From positions 620,001-684,000 of the forward strand of contig NZ_JAHVJA010000002.1 in assembly GCF_019801465.1 (NCBI RefSeq): DNA of 64,000 bases, written 5' to 3'. Made by a program: the position numbers and the translations under genes. Positions 34,696 to 44,114 of the stretch are shown one piece after another. Numbering within the stretch: the stretch's first letter is position 1; each line of letters begins with the position of its first letter. The notes beneath the pieces are model-generated. The model saw only the letters and a list, made by a program, of their open reading frames with translations, searched no databases and had not been told where the DNA came from. Source of the stretch: Leisingera daeponensis (GTDB taxonomy: Bacteria > Pseudomonadota > Alphaproteobacteria > Rhodobacterales > Rhodobacteraceae).

Positions 34696-36309
34696 TCATT
34701 CAGATGAGAAGGACGGCAGTGCAGCCCCGCCGCCAGAGGCCTGGACCGGCTGCACACGGCCGCCAGCCAGCTCCGTCGAGGCTGCCTTGATCAATTCGGC
34801 GCGGCCCGGCTGGCCTGGAGCGAACACGGGATCCGCACCGCTTTCAAGTGCAATCACTGCCATGCTGTACCATTCCTGCGACCGCTTCACCGCATTCGGC
34901 ACGCCAAACCCCAGCGCCAGATGGTGTCCGATCAGTTCCGCATACGGGCGCTGGCCGGTACCGGTCAGGATCAGCGCCGCCCCCAGCGCCACATTCATAT
35001 CGTCACGCCGGTAGCCAGAGAATAGGCAGATGCCCGCGGTATTGGAAAGCTGCTCCAGCGACATTCCGGACTGCAGTACAAACTTCTGCACGTCGCCCAT
35101 GACCTCGCCGCTGCCGGAGGTGCCCAGTTTGGCAAGATAAGGTTTCAAGGCGGGACCGAAAGCGTCGCACTGACTGTCGATCTGCGTCTGCGAGGCCCCC
35201 GTAACTTTGCTTGCACCGGCTTCGCCCGCGTTGATGGCATAGGTGCGGGCCAGGCAGAACTGCTCGCCCAGCGCCAGCTCCGGGTCGTTCATGCTGTCCG
35301 CCGTCATGAAACCGCCGTTTGAACTGGTCAGCAGGCTCACCTTGCTGCAATAGCTGGTGAGCGAGGCGCTTTGCTCCGGCTGGTCGAACAGGGTGATGCC
35401 GCCGAGGGCAGCGCTTTCCTGTCCAGCGAAGGCCATCACCGTGCTGCGGTTCTGCGCTGCCTGAACCGGCGTATCCGTTCCCGGATCCGCCATGCGGCAC
35501 GCGCCCTGGTGGCAGGCAAAGCTGGCCGGGGTCACTCCGCGCGCCAGAAAGTCGTTGCGCTGATATCCTTGCGGCGTGGAGGCAAAGACCATCACCGAAC
35601 AGTTCGACGCCCCGCACCAGAACGAACTGCCTGAGACCGAAGTGTCCAGCACATAGTCGTTACGGCCGTCGCCGTTCAGGTCGGCAAGCTGCATGAAGCC
35701 GGTGCGCTGCAGCAGCTGCTCGCCAGTCGGTTCGGAGCTGGCAGCAATCTCGTCCACCGCCTGGCTGACCTCTGGCGGCAGCCCGCCATAGCCGCCGCCG
35801 GCATAGCCGCCACCCGCAGTTCGGACACCTGCAGCCTCATCCCGCCAGGTGTGCAGCACCCCGCGCACGCCCTGCGGGCCCTGCATCGCCTTGATGACCT
35901 GCGGGCCGCCGACCTGGGCACGGTTGTAGGAGCTGACCAGGAAATTACGCTCGTAAGGCGCCAGATGGCCGGTGGCCGGGTAGCCCATGTGCACCTGATA
36001 CTGGGTGATGGCCGCACGGGACCGCCGGCCCAGCACGCCATCCGCCGCGCCTGCGTTGAAACCGAAATAATTAAGCGCCACCTGGGTTTCGCGATTTTCC
36101 GCCCGGGCCGCGGAATAGGTTGGTGCGCGCCTGTATGTACTGGCAGCACGGCGCTGGCGCTGCTTGTTCTTGTGGACTTCGTTAACAATGACACCGCCGA
36201 TCACGGCGCCGGCAATTGCAGCCCCCAGTTCATCCGCGATGGCGGGACCTGTGGCAGATGTTGCCAGAAATGCTGCTGTCAGGACTGGCTTGAGCGGCTT
36301 GGTAAACAT
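34696..36309 (-). CDS. Secreted protein with glycine zipper, peptidoglycan-binding and FG-GAP-like regions
   Basis: A 537-residue exported protein. The signal peptide ends near IADEL; a glycine zipper (IAGAVIGGVIVNEV) and a PG_binding_1-like domain (LNYFGFNAGAADGVLGRRS, then QVHMGYPATGHL) match those of the caspase-like neighbour closely. A calcium-loop-like FG-GAP segment (LADLNGDGRNDYVLD) lies near residue 215, and the second half has paired cysteines. Separate from the upstream gene by 220 bases and its own leader. Possibly a periplasmic partner or decoy of the caspase-like protein; unproven. Confidence 0.7.
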   Translation of the reverse strand: MFTKPLKPVLTAAFLATSATGPAIADELGAAIAGAVIGGVIVNEVHKNKQRQRRAASTYRRAPTYSAARAENRETQVALNYFGFNAGAADGVLGRRSRAAITQYQVHMGYPATGHLAPYERNFLVSSYNRAQVGGPQVIKAMQGPQGVRGVLHTWRDEAAGVRTAGGGYAGGGYGGLPPEVSQAVDEIAASSEPTGEQLLQRTGFMQLADLNGDGRNDYVLDTSVSGSSFWCGASNCSVMVFASTPQGYQRNDFLARGVTPASFACHQGACRMADPGTDTPVQAAQNRSTVMAFAGQESAALGGITLFDQPEQSASLTSYCSKVSLLTSSNGGFMTADSMNDPELALGEQFCLARTYAINAGEAGASKVTGASQTQIDSQCDAFGPALKPYLAKLGTSGSGEVMGDVQKFVLQSGMSLEQLSNTAGICLFSGYRRDDMNVALGAALILTGTGQRPYAELIGHHLALGFGVPNAVKRSQEWYSMAVIALESGADPVFAPGQPGRAELIKAASTELAGGRVQPVQASGGGAALPSFSSE

Positions 36310-36437
36310 GATACTCGCCCCCTATGGATACTCGCTATGGAATCAGGATACTCCACAGCCAGCGCTGGCACCTAAGGGTTTTCCGGGCAATTTAACCATC
36401 CCGCCTCTCGGAAGCGATGGAAAGGACGGCAACAGCC

Positions 36438-37088
36438 ATGGTCGAATGGATTACATCAGACGGTTTAGTCGAATACGATCAAGCAGTTGCCTTTATGGAG
36501 CGGCGCGCGGCAGCGATCGCTGATGGGGCGGAGGATGAATGCATCTGGCTGGTTGAGCATCCGCCGCTTTATACGGCCGGCACCTCCGCCAGGCGTGAAG
36601 ACCTGACTGATCCGGAACGTTTCCCGGTCTACGAGAGCAAACGCGGCGGCCAGTACACCTACCACGGTCCGGGCCAGCGGGTGGTTTATGTGATGCTGAA
36701 TGTCGGCCAGCGCGGCCATGACGTGCGCCGCTTTGTGCAGCAGCTGGAAAGCTGGGTGATCGCGGCCTTGGACGAGTTCAATGTTAAGGGCCACATCCGC
36801 GAAGGCAGGGTCGGTGTCTGGGTCGAGCGCCCGGAAAAGCCGAGCACGGTTGCGGGCGGCATAGCCGAGGACAAGATTGCAGCGATCGGCATCCGCCTGC
36901 GCAAATGGGTAAGCTTTCACGGCATCTCGATCAACGTGGAGCCGGAGCTGGAGCATTTCTCAGGTATCGTGCCGTGCGGAATTACAGAGTACGGGGTGAC
37001 CAGCCTGGTGGACCTGGGACTGCCTGTGACCATGGCAGACGTGGATGTTGCCCTGCAACGCAGCTTCGCCAAGGTTTTCGGCAGCTAG
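36438..37088 (+). CDS. lipB: Lipoyl(octanoyl) transferase
   Basis: A 216-residue enzyme that moves octanoate from acyl carrier protein to lipoyl domains. Family motifs are [12 protein letters not shown] near residue 75, [16 protein letters not shown] with the conserved lysine-like region, and the catalytic cysteine in IVPCGI. ATG at 36438 gives the normal length; the frame runs a little further upstream without need. Stand-alone, with its own promoter in the 128-base gap after the divergent gene. Confidence 0.95.
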   Translation: MVEWITSDGLVEYDQAVAFMERRAAAIADGAEDECIWLVEHPPLYTAGTSARREDLTDPERFPVYESKRGGQYTYHGPGQRVVYVMLNVGQRGHDVRRFVQQLESWVIAALDEFNVKGHIREGRVGVWVERPEKPSTVAGGIAEDKIAAIGIRLRKWVSFHGISINVEPELEHFSGIVPCGITEYGVTSLVDLGLPVTMADVDVALQRSFAKVFGS

Positions 37089-38779
37089 CTCCTCCCGCCT
37101 GAAGCTGCCGAAATATCCTGCAATGCAGTCAGCACCAGCTCCGGGAAGACATAAAACAGCAGCGCACCGGCATCCCGGCTGACGCACAGTCTGGCCTCCG
37201 GCAAGCCGCGCAGCATGCCGCGAACAGCAGAGAGCGGTGCAAGCTGATCCTCTCCGCCATGCACAAACACCGACCGGGCGCTTCGCTCCGGAAGTGCCGT
37301 TTGCGCGCCCTGCCGGAACAATTGAACATCCCCCTGAAAACCCGCCCCGCCCTGTTCCTGGAACAGCATCTGGCTTTGCCTCAAAAGCGGCTGCAGTTCC
37401 AGCTGTTCCAGCATCGCCCGCTCCTTGCTCTCGCGCAGGGTCTGCATCCGCAGCAGCGTCTTGGGGCCATGCCAGCGCAAGGCCGCAGACCAGCACTGCA
37501 TCAGCACGGGCAGCATCCAGTTGACCCGGGCCGCACCAAGCGCCATCAGCCAGGCATGCCCGCCGAGCCCGGAAAACTGCCGCGGCGGGCTTATAGAGAA
37601 GTTCGACGCCACCGCGACCAGACCAGCAACCGGGCTGTTCAATCGGCTGGTTGCCAGGCAGCCAAAGAGCGCCCCGCCACGATGACAGAGCAGCACCGGC
37701 CTCTGCAGATTCTCATGCGTGATCAATGCCTCCAGCTGCTTCACGAAAGCATCTGCCGGATCCTGGCCGCGCCTTAGCGGTGCCGAACCGCCATAGCCGC
37801 GCCGCATCGGCACATAAACCCTGAATCCCAGCCTTCTAAGCTCCGGCTGCAGGCGCTGGAGCGGCGCAATACCATCCAGCATTCCATGCAAGAAGATCAC
37901 CGGCTGGCCGGTTTCCGCACCAAGACGGAAGTACTGAGAGCGCTGACCGGAGCTGTCTGCAAAGGTTCCGGAAGGCGGCAACCGCTCTCCTTTGGCGATG
38001 GCCAGGTCAAGGCTGTGCTCATTCACCAGAAATGAAATCAGCCTGATCAGCTCTGCCACGCCCGGTGCCCCGGCCCGCTCCGCGGCGCGCTCCAGCCTGC
38101 AGTCCACCTTGCCCCGGGAGCTCTCCATGGCGTCTTTCAAGGCCTCAAAATCCGGCTGCTGCAATCCCAGGGCCTTGGCAACCCGTTCCGCGGCCTCCCT
38201 ATGCCAAATTCCCTCCAGCCGCTCCGCCATGACCGCCACGTATGCACCGCCGCTTCCGCTCAAACAGACCGGCCTGCACAGAAACCGCTCCCCTGCACCA
38301 CGGGCTGCAAGCAGCAGGACATCCTCCCAGGAGAAGTTTCCGCGGCGCACTTGCGCCAGGTAATCAGCCCAGCGGTCCGCCGCCGCTTGCGTTAGCCCCA
38401 ACGCCTCGGGCAATGCCATCCCGCCGGTCACCTGGCGCGCCGCCGGCTGCGACGCATTCAGGATGCCGCCATTTACGCTTGAATCCGCCAGCAGCCAGAA
38501 CCGGCTGCAGTTTCCTGAGTATGCGCCTGGGTGCGGCTGCCCCGCGCGTTGCCATTGCTGCGCCTGAATTTCAGCAGCCCGGGCAAAATGCGCCTGCAGC
38601 ACTGGCGCCGTCCTGCGGCGCCCCTGCGGCTGTCGGCCCGACGCCAACAAAGCCGCGCTTGATGCGTTTTGCGGGTCGGCCGTGAACCGGTCGAACTGCT
38701 CCGGCCGGATCATCGTCTCATAAATGGCGGCCACGACCTGGCCTTGCGACAAGGTCTCCGCACTACACAAGAGAGCCAC
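37085..38779 (-). CDS. Large alpha/beta hydrolase of roseobacter type
   Basis: A 564-residue protein in two parts. The first 300 residues begin [23 protein letters not shown], resembling the leader of LuxR-family stand-alone regulators, but I see no helix-turn-helix. The second part is an alpha/beta hydrolase: [19 protein letters not shown] and a nucleophile elbow reduced to [10 protein letters not shown], in which no Ser appears in the GxSxG place. GTG at 38779 has GGAGG just upstream; the frame continues to 38872. The missing nucleophile means catalysis is uncertain. Its stop overlaps the lipB stop by four bases. Confidence 0.6.
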   Translation of the reverse strand: MALLCSAETLSQGQVVAAIYETMIRPEQFDRFTADPQNASSAALLASGRQPQGRRRTAPVLQAHFARAAEIQAQQWQRAGQPHPGAYSGNCSRFWLLADSSVNGGILNASQPAARQVTGGMALPEALGLTQAAADRWADYLAQVRRGNFSWEDVLLLAARGAGERFLCRPVCLSGSGGAYVAVMAERLEGIWHREAAERVAKALGLQQPDFEALKDAMESSRGKVDCRLERAAERAGAPGVAELIRLISFLVNEHSLDLAIAKGERLPPSGTFADSSGQRSQYFRLGAETGQPVIFLHGMLDGIAPLQRLQPELRRLGFRVYVPMRRGYGGSAPLRRGQDPADAFVKQLEALITHENLQRPVLLCHRGGALFGCLATSRLNSPVAGLVAVASNFSISPPRQFSGLGGHAWLMALGAARVNWMLPVLMQCWSAALRWHGPKTLLRMQTLRESKERAMLEQLELQPLLRQSQMLFQEQGGAGFQGDVQLFRQGAQTALPERSARSVFVHGGEDQLAPLSAVRGMLRGLPEARLCVSRDAGALLFYVFPELVLTALQDISAASGGRS

Positions 38780-39083
38780 CCCTGCCCCTCCGTTACTGCT
38801 ATTCGCGTCAAAGAGCACCCGCGCCCGGCGAGCTTGCAACAAGCACACAGGCGGATGCGCGCCTTCTGGCACGCAAGTTTCAGGCAGCCTGCCTGTAATC
38901 TGAAAATGCCCGGCCTATGCCGCTCCCGAAACGGACTGGCATACAGTGCCGGCCTACCCCAATTCTTGGGTTCCCATTCTTTTGGGCGCGCACGCCCTCT
39001 TTGACCTACAACCAATTTGCGAAACAGCTATGATCAAATTCAACTAAAATTCAACATTTATTTCAGATGCACAAATTTGCATT
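38780..39083. other. Intergenic region upstream of the hydrolase gene
   Basis: About 300 bases carrying the promoter of the minus-strand hydrolase. The part 39020-39080 is AT-rich. No other gene or strong motif was seen. Confidence 0.4.
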
Positions 39084-39116
39084 GAAAAACACCGCGGGAA
39101 GGCCGCGGTGTTTTTC
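39084..39116. terminator. Terminator after the HIT-family gene
   Basis: Perfect 14-base arms (GAAAAACACCGCGG and inverse) with a 5-base loop, T runs on both strands. It serves the minus-strand HIT gene that ends at 39149. Confidence 0.9.
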
Positions 39117-39148
39117 ACATTTCCACAAGTACGTTCAGCCCGCGAGTT

Positions 39149-39574
39149 TCAGCCGGCTTTAAGCGCGGCGCGGATTTTTTCAGCCTGTGCCTGAATCCGC
39201 TCCTTATCGCCCATCTGCCCCGGCGGCCGCAGCCGGTCGCCCTCGCGGCGCGGCAGGACATGCACGTGCAGGTGAAACACCTCCTGTCCGCCCGCGGCCT
39301 CATTAAATTGCTGTACAGTGACGCCATCGGCGCCGAATGCCTTGATCACGGCTTGCGACATCTTCCGCACCGTCTGCATCACCGCCGCCAGCTGCTCCGG
39401 GCTGGCATCCAGAATGTTGCGGCAAGGCGTCTTGGGGATTACCAGCAGATGCCCGTCCGCGCGCGGCATGATGTCCATGAACGCCAGCGTTTCGTCGTCC
39501 TCGTACACTCGGGTCGACGGAATCTCGCCGCGCAGAAGCTTGGCAAAAATGTTGTCGGGGTCATAAGCGGGCAT
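39149..39574 (-). CDS. HIT-family nucleotide hydrolase/transferase
   Basis: A 141-residue histidine-triad protein. The catalytic HLHVHVLPR motif lies near residue 101, and NIFAKLLRGEIPS marks the start. Such HINT/HinT-type proteins hydrolyse aminoacyl-AMP and AMP-N conjugates. The gene is divergent from ctaD and shares a 235-base control region, including an FNR box, with it. Confidence 0.9.
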   Translation of the reverse strand: MPAYDPDNIFAKLLRGEIPSTRVYEDDETLAFMDIMPRADGHLLVIPKTPCRNILDASPEQLAAVMQTVRKMSQAVIKAFGADGVTVQQFNEAAGGQEVFHLHVHVLPRREGDRLRPPGQMGDKERIQAQAEKIRAALKAG

Positions 39575-39688
39575 GTTTCCGGCCTCCTTGTTCTGGCTGT
39601 CACCCGGTTGTGCGCCCGCCCTGCACCCAGGTCAAGCAGCCCGGTCCTGGCAATTCCCAAAGCATTCAAGTCCCTGCGGCAATAAATC

Positions 39689-39702
39689 TTGATCCATATC
39701 AA
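39689..39702. promoter_or_regulatory. Perfect FNR/FnrL box
   Basis: TTGATCCATATCAA matches TTGAT-N4-ATCAA exactly. It lies upstream of the ctaD promoter (centre near -51 from the predicted start) and 115 bases from the divergent HIT start codon. FnrL of this group responds to oxygen, which fits control of a terminal oxidase. Confidence 0.8.
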
Positions 39703-39711
39703 ACTCCGCCA

Positions 39712-39740
39712 TTGAAGGCCCCGGCGGGCCGCTCTAATAC
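39712..39740 (+). promoter_or_regulatory. Sigma-70-type promoter for ctaD
   Basis: TTGAAG at 39712-39717 and TAATAC at 39735-39740 with a 17-base spacer. Predicted start near 39747, about 60 bases before the ctaD ATG. No other strong hexamer pair is present in the gap. Confidence 0.65.
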
Positions 39741-39753
39741 TCCCAAGGAATCC

Positions 39754-39785
39754 AGGCCGCCCGGAGTCCGTCTCCGGGGGCCTTT
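39754..39785 (+). promoter_or_regulatory. GC-rich hairpin in the ctaD leader
   Basis: Arms AGGCCGCCCGGA and TCCGGGGGCCT pair over 11 bases with one bulged G, then TTT. It sits between the predicted start and the ribosome binding site (AGGAGG at 39797-39802), so it may attenuate or stabilise the mRNA. Confidence 0.5.
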
Positions 39786-39809
39786 CGTTATGCAGCAGGA
39801 GGCACCTAA

Positions 39810-41483
39810 ATGGCAGACGCAGCCATTCATGGTCACGGCCACGAGGACGAGCGGAGCTTTTTCACCCGCTGGTTCATGAGCACGAACCATAAGGATATCG
39901 GCATTCTTTACCTGATCGTCTCGGCGATTGCAGGTCTCATCTCCGTCATCTTCACCGTCTATATGCGGCTGGAGCTGATGGATCCCGGCGTTCAGTACAT
40001 GTGCCTGGAGGGTGCGCGCATGTTCGCAGACGCCTCTGCGGAATGCACCCCGAACGGCCACCTCTGGAACGTGATGATCACCGCCCACGGCATCCTGATG
40101 ATGTTCTTCGTGGTGATTCCGGCCCTGTTCGGCGGTTTCGGCAACTACTTCATGCCGCTGCAGATCGGCGCGCCGGACATGGCGTTCCCGCGGATGAACA
40201 ACCTGTCGTTCTGGATGTATGTCGCAGGCACCTCACTGGCTGTTCTCTCGGTTGTCTCCCCGGGCGGCAATGACCAGCTGGGCTCCGGCGTGGGCTGGGT
40301 TCTGTACCCGCCGCTGTCCGTGAACGAAGGCGGCTACTCGATGGACCTGGCGATCTTCGCCGTGCACGTCTCCGGCGCCTCCTCGATCCTGGGTGCGATC
40401 AACATGATCACCACTTTCCTGAACATGCGCGCGCCCGGCATGACCCTGTTCAAGGTGCCGCTGTTCTCCTGGTCGATCTTCGTCACCTCCTGGCTGATCC
40501 TGCTGTCGCTGCCGGTTCTGGCCGGCGCCATCACCATGCTGCTGATGGACCGCAACTTCGGCTTCACCTTCTTTGACGCGGCAGGCGGCGGCGACCCGAT
40601 CCTGTACCAGCACATCCTATGGTTCTTCGGCCACCCGGAAGTGTATATCGTGATTCTGCCCGGCTTCGGCATCATCTCCCACGTCATCGCCACCTTCGCG
40701 CGTAAACCCGTCTTCGGCTACCTGCCGATGGTTTGGGCGATCATCGCGATCGGCGTTCTGGGCTTTGTCGTGTGGGCGCACCACATGTACACCGTCGGCA
40801 TGTCGCTGAACCAGCAGGCCTACTTCATGCTGGCCACCATGGTGATCGCGGTTCCGACCGGGGTGAAGGTGTTCTCCTGGATCGCTACCATGTGGGGCGG
40901 CTCCATCGAGTTCAAAGCACCGATGATGTTCGCCTTCGGCTTCCTGTTCCTGTTCACGGTCGGCGGTGTGACCGGCGTGGTGCTGTCGCAGGCCTCCGTG
41001 GACCGTGCCTATCACGACACTTACTACGTGGTGGCGCACTTCCACTACGTGATGTCGCTGGGTGCGGTGTTTGCGATCTTCGCAGGCGTCTACTTCTACT
41101 TCGGCAAGATGACCGGCCGCCAGTACAACGAGCTGGGCGCCCAGATCCACTTCTGGATGTTCTTCATCGGCGCCAACCTGACCTTCTTCCCGCAGCACTT
41201 CCTGGGCCGCCAGGGCATGCCGCGCCGCTACATCGACTACCCGGAAGGTTTCGCCTACTGGAACAAGATCTCCTCCTACGGCGCGTTCCTGTCCTTTGCC
41301 TCGTTCCTGCTGTTCTTCGGCGTGGTGATCTATTCGCTGCTGCGCGGCGCCCGCGTCACCCAGAACAACTATTGGAACGAATACGCAGACACCCTGGAGT
41401 GGACCCTGCCCTCCCCGCCGCCGGAGCACACCTTCGAAATCCTGCCCAAGCAGGAAGAGTGGGACCGCTCGCATTCGCACTAA
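39810..41483 (+). CDS. ctaD: Cytochrome c oxidase subunit I (aa3 type)
   Basis: A 557-residue heme-copper oxidase subunit with twelve membrane helices. Heme a ligand region AHGILMMFF, the Cu-B/tyrosine crosslink region [13 protein letters not shown], the HHMYTVGM pair and the heme a3 and a ligands in [10 protein letters not shown] are all present, together with the K- and D-channel surroundings. It accepts electrons from cytochrome c and pumps protons. ctaD lies alone, away from subunits II and III, as is usual in roseobacters. Strong AGGAGG and an FNR box lie upstream; a terminator follows. Confidence 0.97.
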   Translation: MADAAIHGHGHEDERSFFTRWFMSTNHKDIGILYLIVSAIAGLISVIFTVYMRLELMDPGVQYMCLEGARMFADASAECTPNGHLWNVMITAHGILMMFFVVIPALFGGFGNYFMPLQIGAPDMAFPRMNNLSFWMYVAGTSLAVLSVVSPGGNDQLGSGVGWVLYPPLSVNEGGYSMDLAIFAVHVSGASSILGAINMITTFLNMRAPGMTLFKVPLFSWSIFVTSWLILLSLPVLAGAITMLLMDRNFGFTFFDAAGGGDPILYQHILWFFGHPEVYIVILPGFGIISHVIATFARKPVFGYLPMVWAIIAIGVLGFVVWAHHMYTVGMSLNQQAYFMLATMVIAVPTGVKVFSWIATMWGGSIEFKAPMMFAFGFLFLFTVGGVTGVVLSQASVDRAYHDTYYVVAHFHYVMSLGAVFAIFAGVYFYFGKMTGRQYNELGAQIHFWMFFIGANLTFFPQHFLGRQGMPRRYIDYPEGFAYWNKISSYGAFLSFASFLLFFGVVIYSLLRGARVTQNNYWNEYADTLEWTLPSPPPEHTFEILPKQEEWDRSHSH

Positions 41484-41504
41484 GCGGCTGACAAGCTGAT
41501 ACAG

Positions 41505-41537
41505 AAAGGCCCCGGAGCTGACGCCCCGGGGCCTTTT
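41505..41537 (+). terminator. Terminator after ctaD
   Basis: Arms AAAGGCCCCGG and CCGGGGCCTTT with a loop of about ten bases and a short T run. Confidence 0.85.
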
Positions 41538-41632
41538 CATGTTCTGCTGCCGGGCTAAAAAGCCGCAGTGGACACCGCCGGGTTCCGCCACATCATTTAA
41601 CTGATATCCCGTTTCCTAACAGGCGCTGCACG

Positions 41633-42115
41633 ATGCCCTACAACTGGACCCGCCCTGAAGCCGGAGCCGAACGCGAACTGCACCTGTGGCCGCATCAATC
41701 GCTGCCTCCGCGGGGCTATGCACGGTTCCTCGGACTCACTGCGGTTCTGATCTGCGTGCCGCTGATTCCGGTGCTGGGCTCCGCCCTGCTGTGGGGGCTG
41801 CTGCCTTTCCTGCTGCTGGCGTTGTTCGGGATGAAGTTTGCTCTGGACCGCAGCCGCCGCGACCACCAGATCCTCGAAGTGCTGACCATTGGACCCGATG
41901 AGGCAAGGCTGGAGCGCATCAACCCTGACGGCGGACGGCAGAGCTGGCACTGCAACCGCTATTGGGCAAGCGTCGAGATGCACGACAATGACGGGCCGGT
42001 GCCGCATTATGTCACCCTGCGCGGCTGCGGCCGCGAGGTGGAAATCGGTGCCTTCCTGTCGGAGGACGAACGGGTCGCGCTTTACGGCGATTTGAAGTCC
42101 GCCTTCACCCGCTGA
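41633..42115 (+). CDS. DUF2244 family inner-membrane protein
   Basis: A 160-residue protein with two hydrophobic segments in the first third (about 35-75) and a soluble C-terminal part; the pattern (PHQSLPPRGYARFL and later WHCNRYWASV) is that of DUF2244. The function is unknown; it is often beside cytochrome oxidase genes in alphaproteobacteria, as here. It lies 150 bases after ctaD behind a terminator, so it is separately transcribed. Confidence 0.8.
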   Translation: MPYNWTRPEAGAERELHLWPHQSLPPRGYARFLGLTAVLICVPLIPVLGSALLWGLLPFLLLALFGMKFALDRSRRDHQILEVLTIGPDEARLERINPDGGRQSWHCNRYWASVEMHDNDGPVPHYVTLRGCGREVEIGAFLSEDERVALYGDLKSAFTR

Positions 42116-42126
42116 GCACAAAGAAA

Positions 42127-42145
42127 AGGCCCGTCGAACGGGCCT
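42127..42145 (+). terminator. Terminator after the DUF2244 gene
   Basis: Arms AGGCCCGT and ACGGGCCT with a 3-base loop; the following bases are only moderately T-rich. Confidence 0.65.
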
Positions 42146-42187
42146 GATCCATTTATCTTTCCGCTTTTACCCTTTTCAGGCCGGAAC

Positions 42188-42661
42188 TCAGCAGTCGCCC
42201 TTGCTGCAAAGCTGATCCTTGACCATGGGGCCGGCTTTGCCGAAATCCATCTGGCCGGTGTATTTTGCCTTCAGCGCGGCCATCACCTTGCCCATATCGC
42301 GAATCGATTCGGCGCCGGTCTCCGCCACAACCGCCTTCACCGCCTCGGCTGCTTCCTCGTCGCTCAACTGCTGCGGCAGGAATTCCTCGATGACAGCGAT
42401 TTCGCCCAGCTCCCGCTCCGCCAGATCAAGCCGCCCGCCTTCCTCGTAGGCGCGGGCGCTTTCCTTGCGCTGCTTGGTCATCTTGCCGAGAATGGCCAGG
42501 ATTTCCTCATCCCCGATCCCGGTTTCCTCGCCATCGGCGCGGGCTGCAATTTCGCGGTCCTTTATCGCGGCATTGATCAGCCGCAACGTGCACAGCCGTT
42601 GCGCGGCCTTGTCTTTCATCGCCTGCTTCAGGGCCTGATTGACCCGAGTGCGCGTATCCAT
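42188..42661 (-). CDS. GatB/YqeY domain protein
   Basis: A 157-residue YqeY-like protein related to the tRNA-binding tail of GatB. MDTRTRVNQALKQAMK opens it, followed by RLCTLRLINAAIKDREIAAR and the FLPQQLSDEE hinge, the family pattern. The role is unclear; it probably touches tRNA-dependent amidation. ATG at 42661 fits the family; an earlier one at 42673 is possible. Divergent from carA. Confidence 0.85.
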   Translation of the reverse strand: MDTRTRVNQALKQAMKDKAAQRLCTLRLINAAIKDREIAARADGEETGIGDEEILAILGKMTKQRKESARAYEEGGRLDLAERELGEIAVIEEFLPQQLSDEEAAEAVKAVVAETGAESIRDMGKVMAALKAKYTGQMDFGKAGPMVKDQLCSKGDC

Positions 42662-42722
42662 ATTCAAAAGCATCCCCATGGTTGCCGGACACCGATGGTT
42701 ATCCATTCTTATGCAGCTGTGC

Positions 42723-42739
42723 AAGTTTACAGTAAACTT
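42723..42739. promoter_or_regulatory. Perfect 17-base palindrome in the carA-yqeY divergent region
   Basis: Half-site AAGTTTAC, centre A, then GTAAACTT. It lies 105 bases before the carA ATG and 62 before the other start. The shape is that of a dimer-binding operator. Confidence 0.55.
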
Positions 42740-42843
42740 TCCATTCCGCACCCGGCGTAAACTGCACGGCCCTGAGCAGGCTTGACCCGAATGTGCGCTC
42801 CCCTTACAAGCCCATGAATTTCACCCGCATGGAGACTCGCGCA

Positions 42844-44004
42844 ATGGCCGCTTCCGCCCCGACCAAGCCCACCGCATGCCTGGCGCTCGCTGATGGCACC
42901 GTCTTTTACGGCACCGGTTTCGGCGCCACCGGCGAAACCGTGGCCGAGCTCTGCTTCAACACTGCGATGACCGGCTACCAGGAGATCATGACCGATCCGT
43001 CCTACGCCGGCCAGATTGTCACCTTCACCTTCCCCCACATCGGCAACACCGGCGTGACGCCCGAGGATGACGAGACCGCAGACCCGGTTGCCGCCGGCAT
43101 GGTGGTGAAATGGGATCCGACCCTGGCCTCCAACTGGCGCGCCACCGAGGAGCTGAAAAACTGGCTGACCCGCACCGGCCGCATCGCCATTGGCGGCGTC
43201 GACACCCGCCGCCTGACCCGCGCGATCCGCCAGCAGGGCGCCCCGCACGTCGCGCTGGCGCATGACCCCGAGGGCAATTTCGACGTTGAGGCGCTGGTCG
43301 CCAAGGCCCGCGCCTGGTCCGGCCTGGTCGGCCTCGACCTGGCCAAGGACGTCACCTGTGCGCAAAGCTACCGCTGGGATGAAATGCGCTGGGCCTGGCC
43401 GGAAGGCTATGCCCGCCAGGAAGCCCCCAAGCACAAGGTTGTGGCAGTCGACTATGGCGCCAAGCGCAACATCCTGCGCTGCCTGGCCTCCGCCGGCTGT
43501 GACGTAACCGTACTGCCGGCCACCGCCACCGCAGAGGAGGTGCTGGCGCACAACCCGGACGGCGTGTTCCTGTCCAACGGCCCGGGCGACCCGGCGGCCA
43601 CAGGTGAATATGCTGTACCGATGATCCAGGACGTGCTGAAGGCAGACCTGCCGGTTTTCGGCATCTGCCTCGGCCACCAAATGCTGGCGCTGGCGCTGGG
43701 GGCGAAGACCGTCAAGATGAACCACGGCCACCACGGCGCCAACCACCCGGTCAAAGAGCATTCCACAGGCAAGGTGGAGATCACCTCGATGAACCACGGC
43801 TTTGCGGTGGATGCGCAGACCTTGCCGGAAGGCGTAGAAGAGACCCATGTGTCGCTGTTCGACGGGTCCAACTGCGGCATCCGGATTTCCGGCCGCCCAG
43901 TCTATTCGGTGCAGCACCATCCGGAAGCCAGCCCCGGCCCGCAGGACAGCTACTACCTGTTTGAACGTTTTGCCGAGGCAATGGCCGAGCGCAAATCTGC
44001 GTAA
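42844..44004 (+). CDS. carA: Carbamoyl phosphate synthase small subunit
   Basis: A 386-residue glutaminase subunit. The N-terminal CPSase domain (LALADGTVFYGTGFG) is followed by a class I glutamine amidotransferase (from about 195) with the catalytic cysteine in FGICLGHQ and the His-Glu in VQHHPEASPGP. It supplies ammonia to CarB for arginine and pyrimidine synthesis. ATG at 42844 gives the family length. carB is not in the window, so the two genes are separated. Confidence 0.95.
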   Translation: MAASAPTKPTACLALADGTVFYGTGFGATGETVAELCFNTAMTGYQEIMTDPSYAGQIVTFTFPHIGNTGVTPEDDETADPVAAGMVVKWDPTLASNWRATEELKNWLTRTGRIAIGGVDTRRLTRAIRQQGAPHVALAHDPEGNFDVEALVAKARAWSGLVGLDLAKDVTCAQSYRWDEMRWAWPEGYARQEAPKHKVVAVDYGAKRNILRCLASAGCDVTVLPATATAEEVLAHNPDGVFLSNGPGDPAATGEYAVPMIQDVLKADLPVFGICLGHQMLALALGAKTVKMNHGHHGANHPVKEHSTGKVEITSMNHGFAVDAQTLPEGVEETHVSLFDGSNCGIRISGRPVYSVQHHPEASPGPQDSYYLFERFAEAMAERKSA

Positions 44005-44010
44005 AAAACC

Positions 44011-44044
44011 TGTTAACCATGACGTTCAGCCGTCATGGTTAACA
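44011..44044. other. Inverted repeat downstream of carA
   Basis: Perfect 14-base arms (TGTTAACCATGACG and inverse) with a 6-base loop. No T tract on either strand. It could be a weak terminator or a protein-binding site ahead of the glycosyltransferase gene. Confidence 0.5.
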
Positions 44045-44114
44045 CCGTATTTACCAATTCTTAAACCCCCGCCGCCAGCCTGAGGGCCTCTGTAATCAGT
44101 GTTGCGGACAGGCG

